Below are positions 1 to 11,458 of a DNA stretch of 64,000 nucleotides, piece by piece; position 1 is the first letter of the stretch, and each line of letters begins with the position of its first letter. Source of the DNA: Paracamarosporium sp. OC-R06-R3 (Eukaryota > Ascomycota > Dothideomycetes > Pleosporales > Didymosphaeriaceae). The stretch lies in assembly GCA_019828545.1 (NCBI GenBank), contig JACVRA010000349.1:62001-126000 (forward strand), written 5' to 3'. The translations under genes were made by a program, and so were the position numbers. The notes under the pieces were generated by a model. The model was not told the DNA's origin. It did no database searches and was given only the letters and a program-made list of their open reading frames with translations.

Positions 1-1390
1 GTCTGTGGTGCAACTTGGTGCATTTGTATATGTTTTTGTATTGAGACAACCCGAAAAACATGAAAGCTAGTTCCGAGATGATATAGGAAGGTCTCTAGTA
101 CGAGGAACATTGGTGCAGTTGGTTGAGGTCCAACCTGGATCCTACGCTTAGATCATCGGGTTTACATAATCACGGCAGCCATTCTCTGCACTCCGCGCCG
201 ACCTTCCACGTGCCTTCCAACCCCCGACTATCCCTCAAACTACGTATTCAAGCCGTTTCCATTGTCGCAGACCGGAAAATGGCCTTCCGAAGACAGAAAC
301 ACGTTCGGGTCTACCTCGGCGGCCCCAGCCGTGCGTGAAACGAACGATGCGACACCAACCCACAATCGGCGCCATAGGAAGATAGAACAAAACAATCAGG
401 CATGAAGACATCTGCTCTTATTAGCATCTCAAAACACCGAGGCTACAGCACAGGTCCAGTTTCGTCAAATATTTTGCGTTTCGCATCATACAAAACGCAT
501 GGAAAACCTGATTTCCTCGGCTGATCCGTTGCGGCGGGACATGAATATCGCTTTCGGTATTCCGAAAGTGTCATGAAACGAAATTATTTTTATCGTGCAA
601 TGCACCACGATTCAACTGGCATCGGCCACATTGTAACTGTCACTGTTCCGCTTCGAGCGTAGGCAAGAACCACCAATTCATGATCTCCGCAAAATAGTCG
701 CAAGTGGCCTTCTGATCGATATGTGCACCTGTGATCTCAAGGCCCTACGTTATGTTGTTTGGGAGTGGCCTAGCTTTGGCGGGCGTTTGATTCTTCACAA
801 CTCAAATCGAACCTTGTCCCGTTCAAAACATAATACACTGGTCTCGACTGCCATTCGCCTTGCCCTTCTATTCTTAGCTTCAAGACACCTCGGCTCCTGC
901 CTGATACTCTAAACTATGTTCATCACAGTCTCGTCTTTGATCTTACCTAAACTGCACGACCCACTCGGAATCTATCAATCATTCTTCCGGCGCCAAGATA
1001 CGTCAACACATCTTGGAAACAGGAAACACATCCTGCTTGTTCCTATTCTTGCCTCGATCACGTTTCATTGCTACAATTATGCGACTAGGAAGCTGCTCTG
1101 AGTCTTCGTCGGCGGTTAGATGCCTGGTTGAGAAACCTTATCACATCTTGGCCAAAACGAGTCTGCTTCTCGAGGACGGGACAACGAGGTCCGGTGAGTC
1201 AAGATCGAATCACAGCTGTTGAGCTTTGTGAGCTTTGGAATTTGAATGGCGGTATAAAAAGGAGCAGCCTCGCGACGAACTGAAGGACATCAGCGATCAA
1301 GATTCCCATCCAGCCTTTACAGTAATCACTACTCTCTACTTCCATTCATCCTTAATTGCCTATTTAATAACTTCACTTGACCGGTTCAAG
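1..1390. other. 5' edge, intergenic; no gene seen apart from promoter of the next gene
   Basis: Only short, unrelated open frames occur here and none shows recognisable protein sequence. The right end holds the core promoter of the Egh16-like gene that follows. Confidence 0.6.
1253..1259 (+). promoter_or_regulatory. TATA box of the Egh16-like gene
   Basis: TATAAAA lies 138 nt before the start codon at 1391. The intervening leader has several C/T-rich stretches, as is usual for fungal transcription starts. It is the only strong TATA match near this gene. Confidence 0.55.
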
Positions 1391-2775
1391 ATGTACTTCA
1401 CCAAGACTTCCGTTCTCTCTTTCGGCCTTTTGGCCACCAGCCAGCTCGTTGCAGGCCACAGCGCGGTGATCAAGGCTGTTGGTGATGCAGGTGGCCAGGG
1501 ATCTGCCATTGGTGGTACGTTCGCTCTTTCAGCAAACCAGAACATCTTACTGATTAACAACCTCAGTCGACCCCAACACTCCCCGTGATGGCACTGGCCG
1601 CAACCCCTTCCAGCAAGACTCCACCCGTTTCCGAGGAGACGCTGCCGATGTCTGCGGTGAGACTCTCGGTGGAGGTGACAACGATGTCCAGGCTGGCACC
1701 GCTCAGGTCATGCAGCTCAACGGCGCAACTCTTCCCCAGGTCTCCGCCGGTGGCATGCTCATGATGACTGTCCACCAAGTCAACGGTGACGGTGCAGGCC
1801 CCTACACCTGCATGATCGACGCCACTGGCACGGGTACTCAGTGGGCACCCGCCACAGTCGCGACGAACATTGACGGCAATGCTCGTGGCCGAAACAATGA
1901 CCAGGCTATGATGGATCTTCCTCTCAACGTTGCCATCCCGGCCAACCAGACCTGCACCGGTCAAGTTGCCGGCCAGAGCAATATCTGCATGGTCCGTTGC
2001 CAGAACCCCGCTCGTGCTGGTCCCTTCGGCGGGTGTGTTCCCGTTCAGATGGCTGGTGCCGCCGCCGCCGCTCCCGCTGCTGGTGCTGCTGGTGCTGCTG
2101 GTGCTGGTGCTCCGGCCGCTGGCGCTGCTGCTCCGGCTGCTAGTGCGGCTGGAGCTGCCGCTGGTACCGCTGGAACTGCTGCTGGAACTGCTGCTGGTAC
2201 CGCCGGAACTGCTGGAACTGCCGCTGGAACTGCCGGAACTGCTCCCGCCGCTGGTGCTGCTGCCGCTCAGCAGCCTGCCACTGGAGCTGCTGGTAAGTTT
2301 CCACCTCGCCTTCCGAAGATTCGTATTTTAACATTATCTCTCAGGTACCCAGGCCGCCGCTGGTAGCGTTCCCGCCGCCAACGCCCCCGCTGCTGGCACC
2401 GCCGGCACTGCTGGTAAGTATCGGTCATAACAAGAAATCGAAAACTTGAATAACGTCTGACAAGGTACCGCCGCTGCTGGAACTGTCCCCGCCGCTAACG
2501 CCCCCGCTGCTGGCGCTGCTGGCGCTGCTGGCGCTGCTGGCACTGCTGGTAAGTCTTGATCATGTTGAGGAGTCGAAAGTCTAACTAACATCCAACAAGG
2601 CACCGCTGCTGCTGGAACTGTCCCTGCTGCTGGTGTCAACAGCGCTACCGGTGCTACCACTGGCACTACGACCAAGCGTGCTCCCAAGAAGGCTTCAGAC
2701 GGCGCTGACGTCTCTGACGATGCCGATGAGGAAGAGACCAACCCCAAGGGCCAGCGCACCACCATTGGTGTCTAA
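1391..2775 (+). CDS. Egh16/MAS-like secreted protein with Ala-Gly repeat tail
   Basis: Predicted exons: 1391-1514, 1567-2292, 2345-2413, 2465-2548 and 2600-2775, giving 392 aa. Residues 1-20 form a signal peptide (basic start, hydrophobic core, cleavage near LVAGHS). The mature protein begins with GHSAVIKAVGDAGG, typical of the gEgh16/MAS family of secreted, infection- or appressorium-associated fungal proteins. Paired cysteines follow (DVCGE, YTCMID, QTCTG, ICMVRC, GGCVP). After about residue 220 the chain turns into a long Ala/Gly/Thr/Pro low-complexity tail, then a charged end (TKRAPKK, DDADEEE). The last three introns are all phase 1 and the exons they separate begin with the same module, GT-x-AAAG-x-VPAA. 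The family's biochemical role is unsettled, so only secretion and a surface or infection-related role are inferred. Family assignment is fairly sure. Confidence 0.85.
2050..2660 (+). repeat. GCTGGC/GCTGCT-type coding repeat tract
   Basis: Degenerate triplet and hexamer repeats (GCTGCTGGT, GCTGGAACTGCC and similar) encode the Ala/Gly/Thr tail of the Egh16-like protein. The tract is interrupted by three short introns and contains intron-bearing duplicated units. Such tracts expand and contract easily and differ between isolates. Confidence 0.8.
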
Positions 2776-4029
2776 GCTTCTCGCACTAGTGCACACATCA
2801 CACTGAGCCTAATAGCAGGCGCAGCTTAAAAGGGAGACTGATGATATGGACGATGTATATACCACAGGATAATTAGATTTTAGTTTGGGTTGAGTTGACT
2901 GGTCTGTGACCGCGCTCTGAAGGATTGTTTGGGATTGGGTTTGGTTAGTGTACTTGTCTGGCTGGGAATCTTGAGTAATGTTACACTGATCGTAAATTTC
3001 GTTCCACTTGCTTCTGTGACTTTGAATTGTTGACGCCTTGTTTTTGAGGAAGACGTCTAGTCAAGCTTTGGGTGGGTCGTCTGTGCTTTGCAAGGGGTGA
3101 TGGTGGGGATTAAGATCGTGTTTCGCCTCAGTTTCATTTGTGGCGCATCGTAGAGAAACCTTGCTGATCGTCAAACAGGTGGCGCATGTAGCCCTCGGCT
3201 ATGCAACATCTGAATATAGTAGTAGGTAGATAGTGCTTCAGAGTCAACATGCGAGTTTAGTTTGACGTTGTCGATCGAGGTATTGGAAACGTCTATCCAC
3301 GTCCAATGGTTCGTAATGGTCTGACATTGAGAAGCAAGGGATACTACTACGCCTGGCTTATTCAAGTGTCTTGGAACAAAACCTAATGTTAGTATTGAGC
3401 AAAGCAGGTTGCCGACAAGTCGCAGGATCGAACATGACAAAGGGCATATAGTACAGACACACATAGTATCAAACCCTTGAAAGGCAGCGATATGTGGACT
3501 CTCATGTAACAAAATATCCCATGTGGAGTCTGTTTTCTCTTTAACATATTTCAATATCATGTCAAGAGCCAGAAGTCTGTCTATAATCTGGTGTTGAGAA
3601 ATGTCGATATCTGAAGACCTCAATCAAATACGAAATAAATACGTAGGTAGCATACATAGTTTTTGATGTTGGTTGTTATCAAATTTCTGAGCTTGCGTTG
3701 TTTAGTAACTTGGTTTACTGTCCTGGACGTAGGATGATCCTGCGAGAAAGTGTAGGTTCGATTCTTCGGAAATAATTTGAAGAAACGACTCGGATTCATA
3801 GATCCATTTTTGCTTAATTAGTTCAGACTCCATAGATAGACTATGTGCCACTACACGATCGGAAAATTGACGGTTATCCTGACCCTGCATATTCATATCA
3901 GGAAAAGTGCGTCTTGCGGATTATTGTATGACTTGCACCATCCATTCACCTATCAATTTCATCTCGCCTTAACCATTAGGTCTCCCATGTAGCCTGATCT
4001 GCCCACTCTGCTCGCGGCTCCGGATTAGC
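2776..4029. other. Intergenic, no supported gene
   Basis: This holds the 3' flank of the Egh16-like gene, then increasingly AT-rich DNA. The minus-strand open frames of 150 and 64 codons show no domain and no consistent splice context, so I treat them as chance. Confidence 0.5.
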
Positions 4030-4671
4030 CTATGTCCGAGACTCTCGCGCCTCGATTCTAGCCATGATACCCAAGAACGAATTCGTCTGCATATCGTACT
4101 GTTGGTTCAAATCTGATATCCTCATATTTAATACCGTGATGTGCTGGCGTTTAACTGCTCTCGCCGGGTCATTTTGAGCCATCGCTCTAAATTCGATTTG
4201 TAGAACAGACATCCTGTCCCTGGCTATGGCCCGTTTGCGATAGGTCTCTGCCAGTAATGCACAGATGAACCAGAGATCATCGAAAAGGTCTGCGAGCTCG
4301 AGCTCTCTCACCATCTCATGGTCACTCTGGGTACGGAAGGACATGTCGCCGCGTGGGTGTAACGCGTAAGCTGCTGTGGTGTGGTTAGCACTCTGCGCCT
4401 AAATGGTATATTGAGGAACCACTTACAACAAATTTCTGGGCTGCAAGTAGATGAATAGTTAATGAATTTGGCCAGTCAACCACTAAGGGTGTTGTGCGTT
4501 AGTGTTGGTGATGAACTGTAGAAAATCGCGATCGGTTGTAAGTTGATCAAGGGCTTTATACATACTTTGGGAAGTAATACCCTGTAGTAAGTGAAAGTTT
4601 AGAGCAAGTCGGAGGTGAAAGAATGCCGTGTAGTTAAAACCGAAAGAGTTACTTCCTAAAGAAGAAAACAT
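4030..4671 (-). CDS. Uncertain small multi-exon gene, product unknown
   Basis: I do not recognise this. The clearest part is a minus-strand frame ending at 4030. It contains a hydrophilic, probably helical segment (MVRELELADLFDDLWFICAL, then Arg/Lys-rich stretches) that stays open upstream to a good acceptor (CACAGCAG, about 4370). A second donor (GTAAGT) and acceptor (TTGCAG) flank a roughly 14-nt candidate exon near 4430. A further frame starting with ATG at 4671 has a GTATGT donor. I could not join these with a unique, phase-consistent model. It may be a lineage-specific small gene or a decaying one. Confidence 0.25.
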
Positions 4672-5766
4672 GCATAGCGGCTGTACTAATGGTTTGGCTG
4701 CACATGTGTATCACCCCCCATAAATAAACAAGTACTAATACGTTCTTCAATGTGTCGTTGGATCTCCACCTAACATTAAATAGGCCGCTTTCAGTTCCCC
4801 CACCCACACAGTGCCATAATAGATGGCCGTGGGTGCGAGAAGGACATCAAGGATTAAGTACGTCATAGTGAAGGTGAGAGTTCTATTTAACTGATGTAAT
4901 GTAAAAGAAGGTTACTACGAATGAAGCGGCAAGGCGAGAATAGAAGTTAAGTGGCCACCTGAGTGTGGAACCTACCCGTAGACGAAACATTAGCTACTAT
5001 ATGAATAAACGTAGAGTAATACAAGACAACGCTCTATTTGACGTGCAATCGATATCATCTTCCAGCGTTGATGGAAGGGGAATGCTTGGCGGGTAGAAAT
5101 ATTCGATTAATGGGACTCCTTCTATCTGGCTATACTTCTCGCCTTTATTTATAATGAGTTCGATCTCGTGGTCGCTCTATATGTAGGCCTATTTCATGGC
5201 CTTCAAGCCAGTCTGCCGCCTCTTTCATCTTTCGAGTCCACCTTCTCCGAAGTTCTGGTCAGACTGAATCCCGCCTAGGATTTCATACTGCGGCACTGTA
5301 AATGCCTTGGCCTCGGACACTCAAAAATTTACTGTGCCGTTGGTGTTTTGTTCAAGATTTACTCTTGGCGGAGAACTGGTTTGGAGAGGGAGGAATGTGA
5401 GAACGTAATTGGGGCAGGGAATGAATCTCCCCGAGAAAATACGACCTGATACGCGGTTATATTGCTTGTATGTTAGAGAAAACGTATTGGAGGCCGCAAT
5501 GCCAGCCAAGAAAATACAGGAAGCACAAACGGGGATTGATTTAAAGCGAGCGATATGCGGGCACGCCGCATGTTTAACACAGAGTATATCGATGCAGATT
5601 CATTAACGCAGCTCCAAAGTCTGCAGGTAAGTTGGTGTTAACCCGTGCACTGTCATCGTCGGTCGAAGAAGTCGTCCATCACGATTAGAAAATTTATTAG
5701 GCACACAGCACAGGAGCGGCTGCGGTCTATATTATGTCTTTTGCAGGAACATCTATATGCTGAGGC
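4672..5766. other. Intergenic, AT-leaning, no supported gene
   Basis: Only short frames on both strands, with no domain and no repeat of note. The right end is the 3' flank of the acetyltransferase gene. Confidence 0.5.
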
Positions 5767-6501
5767 CTATTGCTTGACACCTGTTCGTAGGAATAGGTTT
5801 GGCGGCTTGTCCCGACTCTTGAACTCTTCGTCCACTTCATACACGATATCGCCCGTTCCCTCCGGTTCGAATCCTAGTTTCTGATACGCGCCCCTTCCCA
5901 TACTACTCGCCTCCGTCGTGCATTCCAAGTTGCCTCGTCTCTTCGCCTCATCCAAACCCCACTGTACTAGCTTCTGCGCAATCCCTCTCCTCTGAAAATT
6001 TGGGTCTACGGCGCACATATCTAGAACAAAAATGGCCGGCGAATCGGTGCTAGCCTTCTCTTTCGCATAAGCGATCCTCCGCTTCCATAATGACTTGAAC
6101 ATCTGAGCAGCAAACCGCGCCTCAGTCGGATCCAAGGTCTGAAGGTCGGCTCCGAGGTCGTCTGTGGGAGGATCACCGTGCCCATCTACAAAGGAGGCTT
6201 GCTGCCATATGGCCATACCCGCTATACGACGTTTACCAGCATCTTGAGGGTCGGGAAGCGTGGCTTTGAGGAAGACGGTGTTAGGGTTGTCGTCTTTGTT
6301 GGTGGTAATGTTTTGCCACCGTTTGACTAATTTACCAGCACCTTCTTTTTGCCCTTGCGGCGTATCCCATCCTGGGTTCGTGACAATCCATACAGCGTCC
6401 TTGGCTTGACGACCAAAACCTTCGGCTATGCAATGGAAGATTTGAGTGAAATCCTCGGCGCTAGAAACAGGCTCGACGGTGATGTTCGAATTTTCTGCCA
6501 T
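5767..6501 (-). CDS. GNAT-family N-acetyltransferase
   Basis: Intronless, 244 aa. The C-terminal half has the GNAT fold: a strand (AIFVLDMCAVDP, about 156-167) followed by the acetyl-CoA pyrophosphate-binding motif Q/R-x-x-G-x-G/A, here QRRGIA at 170-175. Motif B follows, with TTEASSMGRGAYQKLGF near 200-216. The N-terminal half (VSSAEDFTQIFHCIAEGFG) matches the layout of small fungal GNAT proteins of unknown substrate. It transfers an acetyl group from acetyl-CoA, probably to a small amine, in the cytosol (no signal or membrane segment). It is divergent from the polymerase delta gene across 654 bp. The substrate cannot be told from sequence. Confidence 0.85.
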   Translation of the reverse strand: MAENSNITVEPVSSAEDFTQIFHCIAEGFGRQAKDAVWIVTNPGWDTPQGQKEGAGKLVKRWQNITTNKDDNPNTVFLKATLPDPQDAGKRRIAGMAIWQQASFVDGHGDPPTDDLGADLQTLDPTEARFAAQMFKSLWKRRIAYAKEKASTDSPAIFVLDMCAVDPNFQRRGIAQKLVQWGLDEAKRRGNLECTTEASSMGRGAYQKLGFEPEGTGDIVYEVDEEFKSRDKPPNLFLRTGVKQ

Positions 6502-7155
6502 GCTGACTGGTCCTTGAGGGTGAACGGAAAGGCAATTCGTCTTGGAAACAAAGAAAATACAATCAGTGATGATGAGGATAAGTAAAGGAGGAATGTCAGT
6601 TGTGGGTCATGGAGGGGTACTCAAAAGTCGCAGTGTTACATAATAATACTCCGCCCCAAGCGCCCAGCTGAGCAACGCCTGATGCAGGCATAACAAGCCG
6701 AAATCATGTGGAGCTGCTGATGTTGCGATGGTTGGAATTGTAAAGTATTTTTGCATCTCTAAAAGTACCTGTCGCTCTGCTGGGTGGTGTGTTGGCCACA
6801 TCCACAAGATTGCCGTGTTCCCGAGGTCAATTATTGTTCACGTGCTTCAAACTGTGCGATACATGCAGCTGTAAAAAGAGGAAAAAGAAGGACCCTTTCG
6901 ACGACATGATTTCGATGTCATGGTTGGCTGTTACAGTGTGAAGTGCATGAACGTGCGGAGATGGGTGGAGGTTGGTTGGTGGGACAGCCCATTAACGCGT
7001 GACAAGGATGGCACGGGCCATGACGCGGGAGGCGCGACTTTCGTGTCTGGCATCAATCAACTTTGGTGTCCGCGTTCCTCAACAACACCACACCGACCTT
7101 CTACCTTACGTTTTCTCCTCTTTCACACAGGCCGGTCGGCTTATTTGTATTCGAG
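6502..7155. promoter_or_regulatory. Divergent promoter region, GNAT gene / DNA polymerase delta
   Basis: This 654 bp lies between two start codons pointing away from each other. It contains an ACGCGT box at 6995-7000 and a half site ACGCG at 7023-7027 on the polymerase side. A CT-rich leader (7081-7140) precedes the polymerase ATG. No gene was seen inside. Confidence 0.55.
6995..7000. promoter_or_regulatory. ACGCGT (MCB-like) box upstream of polymerase delta
   Basis: ACGCGT is the MluI cell-cycle box bound by MBF (APSES proteins) in yeasts, and DNA polymerase genes are classic targets. It lies 156 bp before the ATG with a half site ACGCG 28 bp downstream. The hexamer is expected about 16 times by chance in 64 kb, so the placement rather than its presence is the argument. 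Confidence 0.4.
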
Positions 7156-10100
7156 ATGCCGGGTGTAACGAGAACACCAAAGAAGCGCGTCCTCGGCGAT
7201 GCCTCCTCCACCCGACAGAACATGCAGGCGTCGCCGCACTCGGTAAAGAAACTAAAGCTCGACAACGGCGTTACCGCGAACGGGAAAGCACCTGTAAAGA
7301 TTGCCGATGGCTCCTTCAATGCGAGTCAACATCAGAAGAGTCGTTTCGAGGAGGAGGTGCTTGAGAAGATGTCGCAGGATATCGAGACGCTGAAGCAAAC
7401 CAACGCAGAACGAGATCAGCACTGGAAGAGACCTCCCCTACCCGACAACTTCAACGAAATGATGCACACTGTGACTATGCAGCAGATTGACGCGGAAGAG
7501 GGTGTGCTCAATGGAGGAAAGGGCACCGTCAAGCTCTTTGGTGTCACCGAGGTAAGATTTACAAACCCCTCTATTTTCAGCAAAGCTAAGGCAAGACGCA
7601 ATAGGATGGACACTCAGTATTGTTCCATGTTACGAACTTCCTCCACTACTTCTATATTGCTGCGCCGCTCAGCTTCCAGAAGACGGACTGCGACGCGTTC
7701 AAGACGTACCTAGAATCCGAATGCCAGAAAGCGCACAATCAGCATTCAGCCGTAATAAATTCGGTCCAGATGACCATGAGGGAGAACATTCTGCGCTTTC
7801 AGGGCAACCAGAAAAGCCCATACCTGAAGATCACGGTCAACGACCACAAAATGATGAACCGTGTACGGACATTGGTAGAGTCTGGCAATGCCAACTGGAA
7901 AGGTCTCTGGGGAAACGTGCGGGACAATGGTGGGCTACTCACATTTGACAACATCCAATACGTGCAGCGATTCATGGTGGACACTAGTGTAAGCATCCTA
8001 CTTCCCTTGTTGGAGAACTTGACTGATCTTGTAGATCGTCGGTATGTCCTGGGTGGAGGCCCCATTGGGTAAATACAAGTTGATTCCGCTGCGCGAGCGA
8101 CACTCGAATTGTCAAATCGAAGCTCAGATCCATTATCGAGATCTCATTGCACACCCTGCCGATGGCGAATATTCAAAGAGCGCACCGCTTCGCATTCTTT
8201 CCATGGATATCGAGTGCGCTGGTCGCAAGGGTATCTTCCCCAAGGCCGAGATAGACCCCGTCATTCAAATCGCAAATGTCGTCACGCGATTTGGAGAGGA
8301 TAAACCTTTTGTCCGGAACGTTTTCTGCATGAACTCTGTCAGTCCCATTGCCGCTACCCAACTCTTCACGTTCGATGACGAGAGAGAGATGCTATTGAAA
8401 TGGCGCGATTTCTTGGAGGAAGTAGACCCTGATGTCATCATTGGATACAACACCTCAAATTTCGACTTACCCTACCTCCTTGATCGCGCCAAACATCTCA
8501 AAGCAGCAAAGTTTCCGTATTGGTCACGGCTGAAGACGAAAATTTCTGAGCATAGCAGTTCCCGGTTCTCAAGCGCACAGCTGGGGTCTCGCGACACCAA
8601 AACTACAAACACAAATGGCCGTCTTCAGCTGGATTTATTCCAGCTTATCCAGCGCGATTACCACTTACGAAGCTATACTCTCAATGCCGTGTGCGCCCAT
8701 TTCCTCAAAGAACAGAAAGAAGATGTCCATCACAGTATGATTACTGAATTGTACAATGGCGACTCAAACTCGCGGCGAAGACTGGCTGTCTACTGTTTGA
8801 AAGACGCCTACCTTCCTCAACGATTACTTGACAAGCTCATGTGTCTGGTCAATTATACTGAAATGGCCAGAGTCACAGGTGTACCTTTCAACTTTCTCCT
8901 TTCTCGAGGCCAACAAGTCAGATTCTTGAGTCAGCTATTCCGAAAATCGCTGGAACACAATCTGCTCATCCCCGACGTTGCTAAAGAAGGCGGTGGAGAT
9001 GATCAATATGAAGGTGCGACTGTTATCGAACCTAAACGTGGCTACTACCAAATGCCTGTCGCCACTCTCGATTTCGCTTCGCTATACCCCAGTATCATGC
9101 AAGCACACAATCTCTGCTACACAACGTTGTTGACCCCAGAAACGGTTACGAAACTTAACATGAAAAAAGATGAAGACTACATCCAGACACCAAACGGCGA
9201 TTTATTCTGCACAGCTAAAGTCCGCAAAGGTTTACTGTCACAAATTCTGGAAGAACTGCTAAGTGCGCGTAAACGTGCAAAGAAGGATTTGGCTGTTGAG
9301 ACGGACCCTTTCAAGAAAGCTGTTTTGAATGGTCGTCAACTGGCTTTGAAAGTTAGTGCAAACTCAGTCTACGGTCTCACTGGTGCGACGAACGGAAAGT
9401 TACCTTGTCTTCCCATCGCCAGTAGTACCACCAGTTTTGGTCGTCAAATGATTGAAAAGACAAAAGCCGAGGTCGAGGCGAAGTACAACATTGCAAATGG
9501 ATACAGCCATGATGCCGAGGTCATCTATGGCGACACTGATTCGGTTATGGTCAAGTTCGGCACAACTGATCTTGCTGAAGCCATGAATCTCGGCCAAGAA
9601 GCTGCCGACTACGTATCCGGAAAATTCATCAAACCCATCAAGCTCGAGTTCGAAAAGGTTTACTATCCGTACCTTCTCATCAACAAGAAGCGTTACGCTG
9701 GCCTTTACTGGACAAACCCAAACAAATGGGACAAGATGGATACCAAGGGTATTGAGACTGTTCGGCGTGACAATTGTCGCCTTGTCCAGACGGTCATCGA
9801 GACCTCACTACGCATGTTGCTGATTGACAAGGATCCCGAGGGTGCCCAAGAGTAAGTTCGTTCTTCATGCTTGCAAACTTATGTCTAACGCTTGCCTAGC
9901 TTTGTGAAAGAGACCATCGCCGATCTTTTGCAGAATAAGATAGATATGTCAAACCTTGTCATCACCAAAGCTCTTACCAAGGAAGAAAACAAACAGGGAG
10001 AGGGCGGTTACCAAAGCAAGCAGGCCCACCACGAACTCGCCGAGCGCATGAAGAAGCGCGATGCCGGTTCCGCTCCTGCACTTGGAGACCGTGTCGCCTA

Positions 10101-10659
10101 CGTCATGATCAAAGGTGCTACTGGTGCGAGAAACTACGAAAAGTCTGAAGATCCGCTCTATGTGTTAGAAAACAACTTGCCCATTGACGTCAAATATTAT
10201 CTTGACAATCAGCTTGCCAAACCTCTAGGTCGTATCTTCGAGCCTGTCATTGGCGAGAAAAAGGCCAAGAGCTTGCTCACCGGCGAACATACACGCTCGA
10301 TCTCAGTCGCGGCGCCCACCATGGGTGGGCTTATGAAATTCACGAAAAAGACACAAACGTGTATGGGCTGCAAGAAACCATTGACTAGTGCAACGGAGAA
10401 AGACGGTGCTGTGTGTGGGGATTGCAGGCCACGTATTGGTGAGCTGTACCAAAAGACGCTATCCAAGGTCAGTGAATTGGAAGTCAGGTTTGCACGACTT
10501 TGGACGCAGTGTCAGCGTTGTCAAGGGAGCTTGCATTGTGAGGTCATCTGCGCGAGCAAGGATTGTCCGATCTTCTACATGCGGATGAAAGCAAGAAAGG
10601 ATGTGGAGGATTCAGGAAAGGAACTAGTTAGGTTTGACCGGGATGCGGCGCTATGGTGA
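7156..10659 (+). CDS. POL3: DNA polymerase delta catalytic subunit
   Basis: Exons 7156-7551, 7605-7988, 8035-9851 and 9900-10659 give 1118 aa, close to yeast Pol3. This is a family-B replicative polymerase, the lagging-strand enzyme, with 3'-5' proofreading. Exonuclease motifs are visible: ExoI MDIE at 317-320, ExoII with NTSNFD ending at D404, and ExoIII YCLKD with D517. Polymerase motif A is DFASLYPS (D606) and motif C is YGDTDS (D760, D762). The C-terminus carries both cysteine modules: CysA (C1020, C1023, C1038, C1041), the PCNA-related zinc site, and CysB (C1070, C1073, C1083, C1088; spacing C-x2-C-x9-C-x4-C), which in this family holds a 4Fe-4S cluster and binds the B subunit. The N-terminus ([15 protein letters not shown]) is basic, as expected for nuclear import. 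All catalytic residues are intact. Confidence 0.97.
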
Positions 10660-11458
10660 GCACTCCCTGCTAATGACACAGTGGCGTTCTATGGTATTGC
10701 AGTGTTGATTATCTGGGTATTGATTAATCGGAGTTGTTGAGCGGATGGAGGGTACGCAACTTTTATGGATACCGACGCTTAAAGTAGCGTGTTATATCTC
10801 CGTACTTACTCGAGGTGTGTTTAGTTAATACTATGCATACATGTTTTCGCGATAGATTTTTGACATGTGGATCTTAGTTGGACAACTCGCTCATGTCTTG
10901 CTACATATGCTCGTTCGGCTATGCATCCAATGTGGTGGGGGGATTTTTGGTTGCTCGACTGTGTCTATTTTACCTTCCTATCCTGGCTTAATACTTCACA
11001 CTTAAGTCGTAATCTGCATATATGCAGTATTGCTGTACCATCTGCATCTGCTGCCCGAGCGTGATTCCTCCGAAACAAACAACGAGGATTTCGTTAATAT
11101 CTTGCCTACAATGCGACGCTTGCCAAGACTGGAGCAAACGGAGGCGGTGTGAAGTATCGGTCTACAATCGCATAGCCGAATTTCTGAGGTGGGTCTAGAC
11201 AGACATTTTAAGCCTGGTACCCGCACGAAGCTTCTCCAGAGTCGTCAAGATCTGCAGCTGTACGTACGCGTGTATATGCGATTCCAGTCGCGTAGGAATG
11301 GAAACCATGATAGTGTTGAGAAGGTACTAAATGCAAAAGGCAAATGAATTGTGTACTATTGTGTACCATTGAATGAAAAGTAGATTTGTTCTTTCGCTCG
11401 TTCGCTCCTAATTCACACCACATCGGTTCTTTTGTGAAGCTCGTTCCAGACGGTAAAC
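10660..11458. other. Intergenic, no supported gene
   Basis: 3' flank of polymerase delta and 5' flank of the sulfotransferase-like gene. Short frames on both strands have no recognisable content. Confidence 0.5.

Noticed and set aside
5866..5876. Perfect B-box-like GGTTCGAATCC
   Set aside because: It lies inside the acetyltransferase coding sequence and its flanks do not pair into a T stem.
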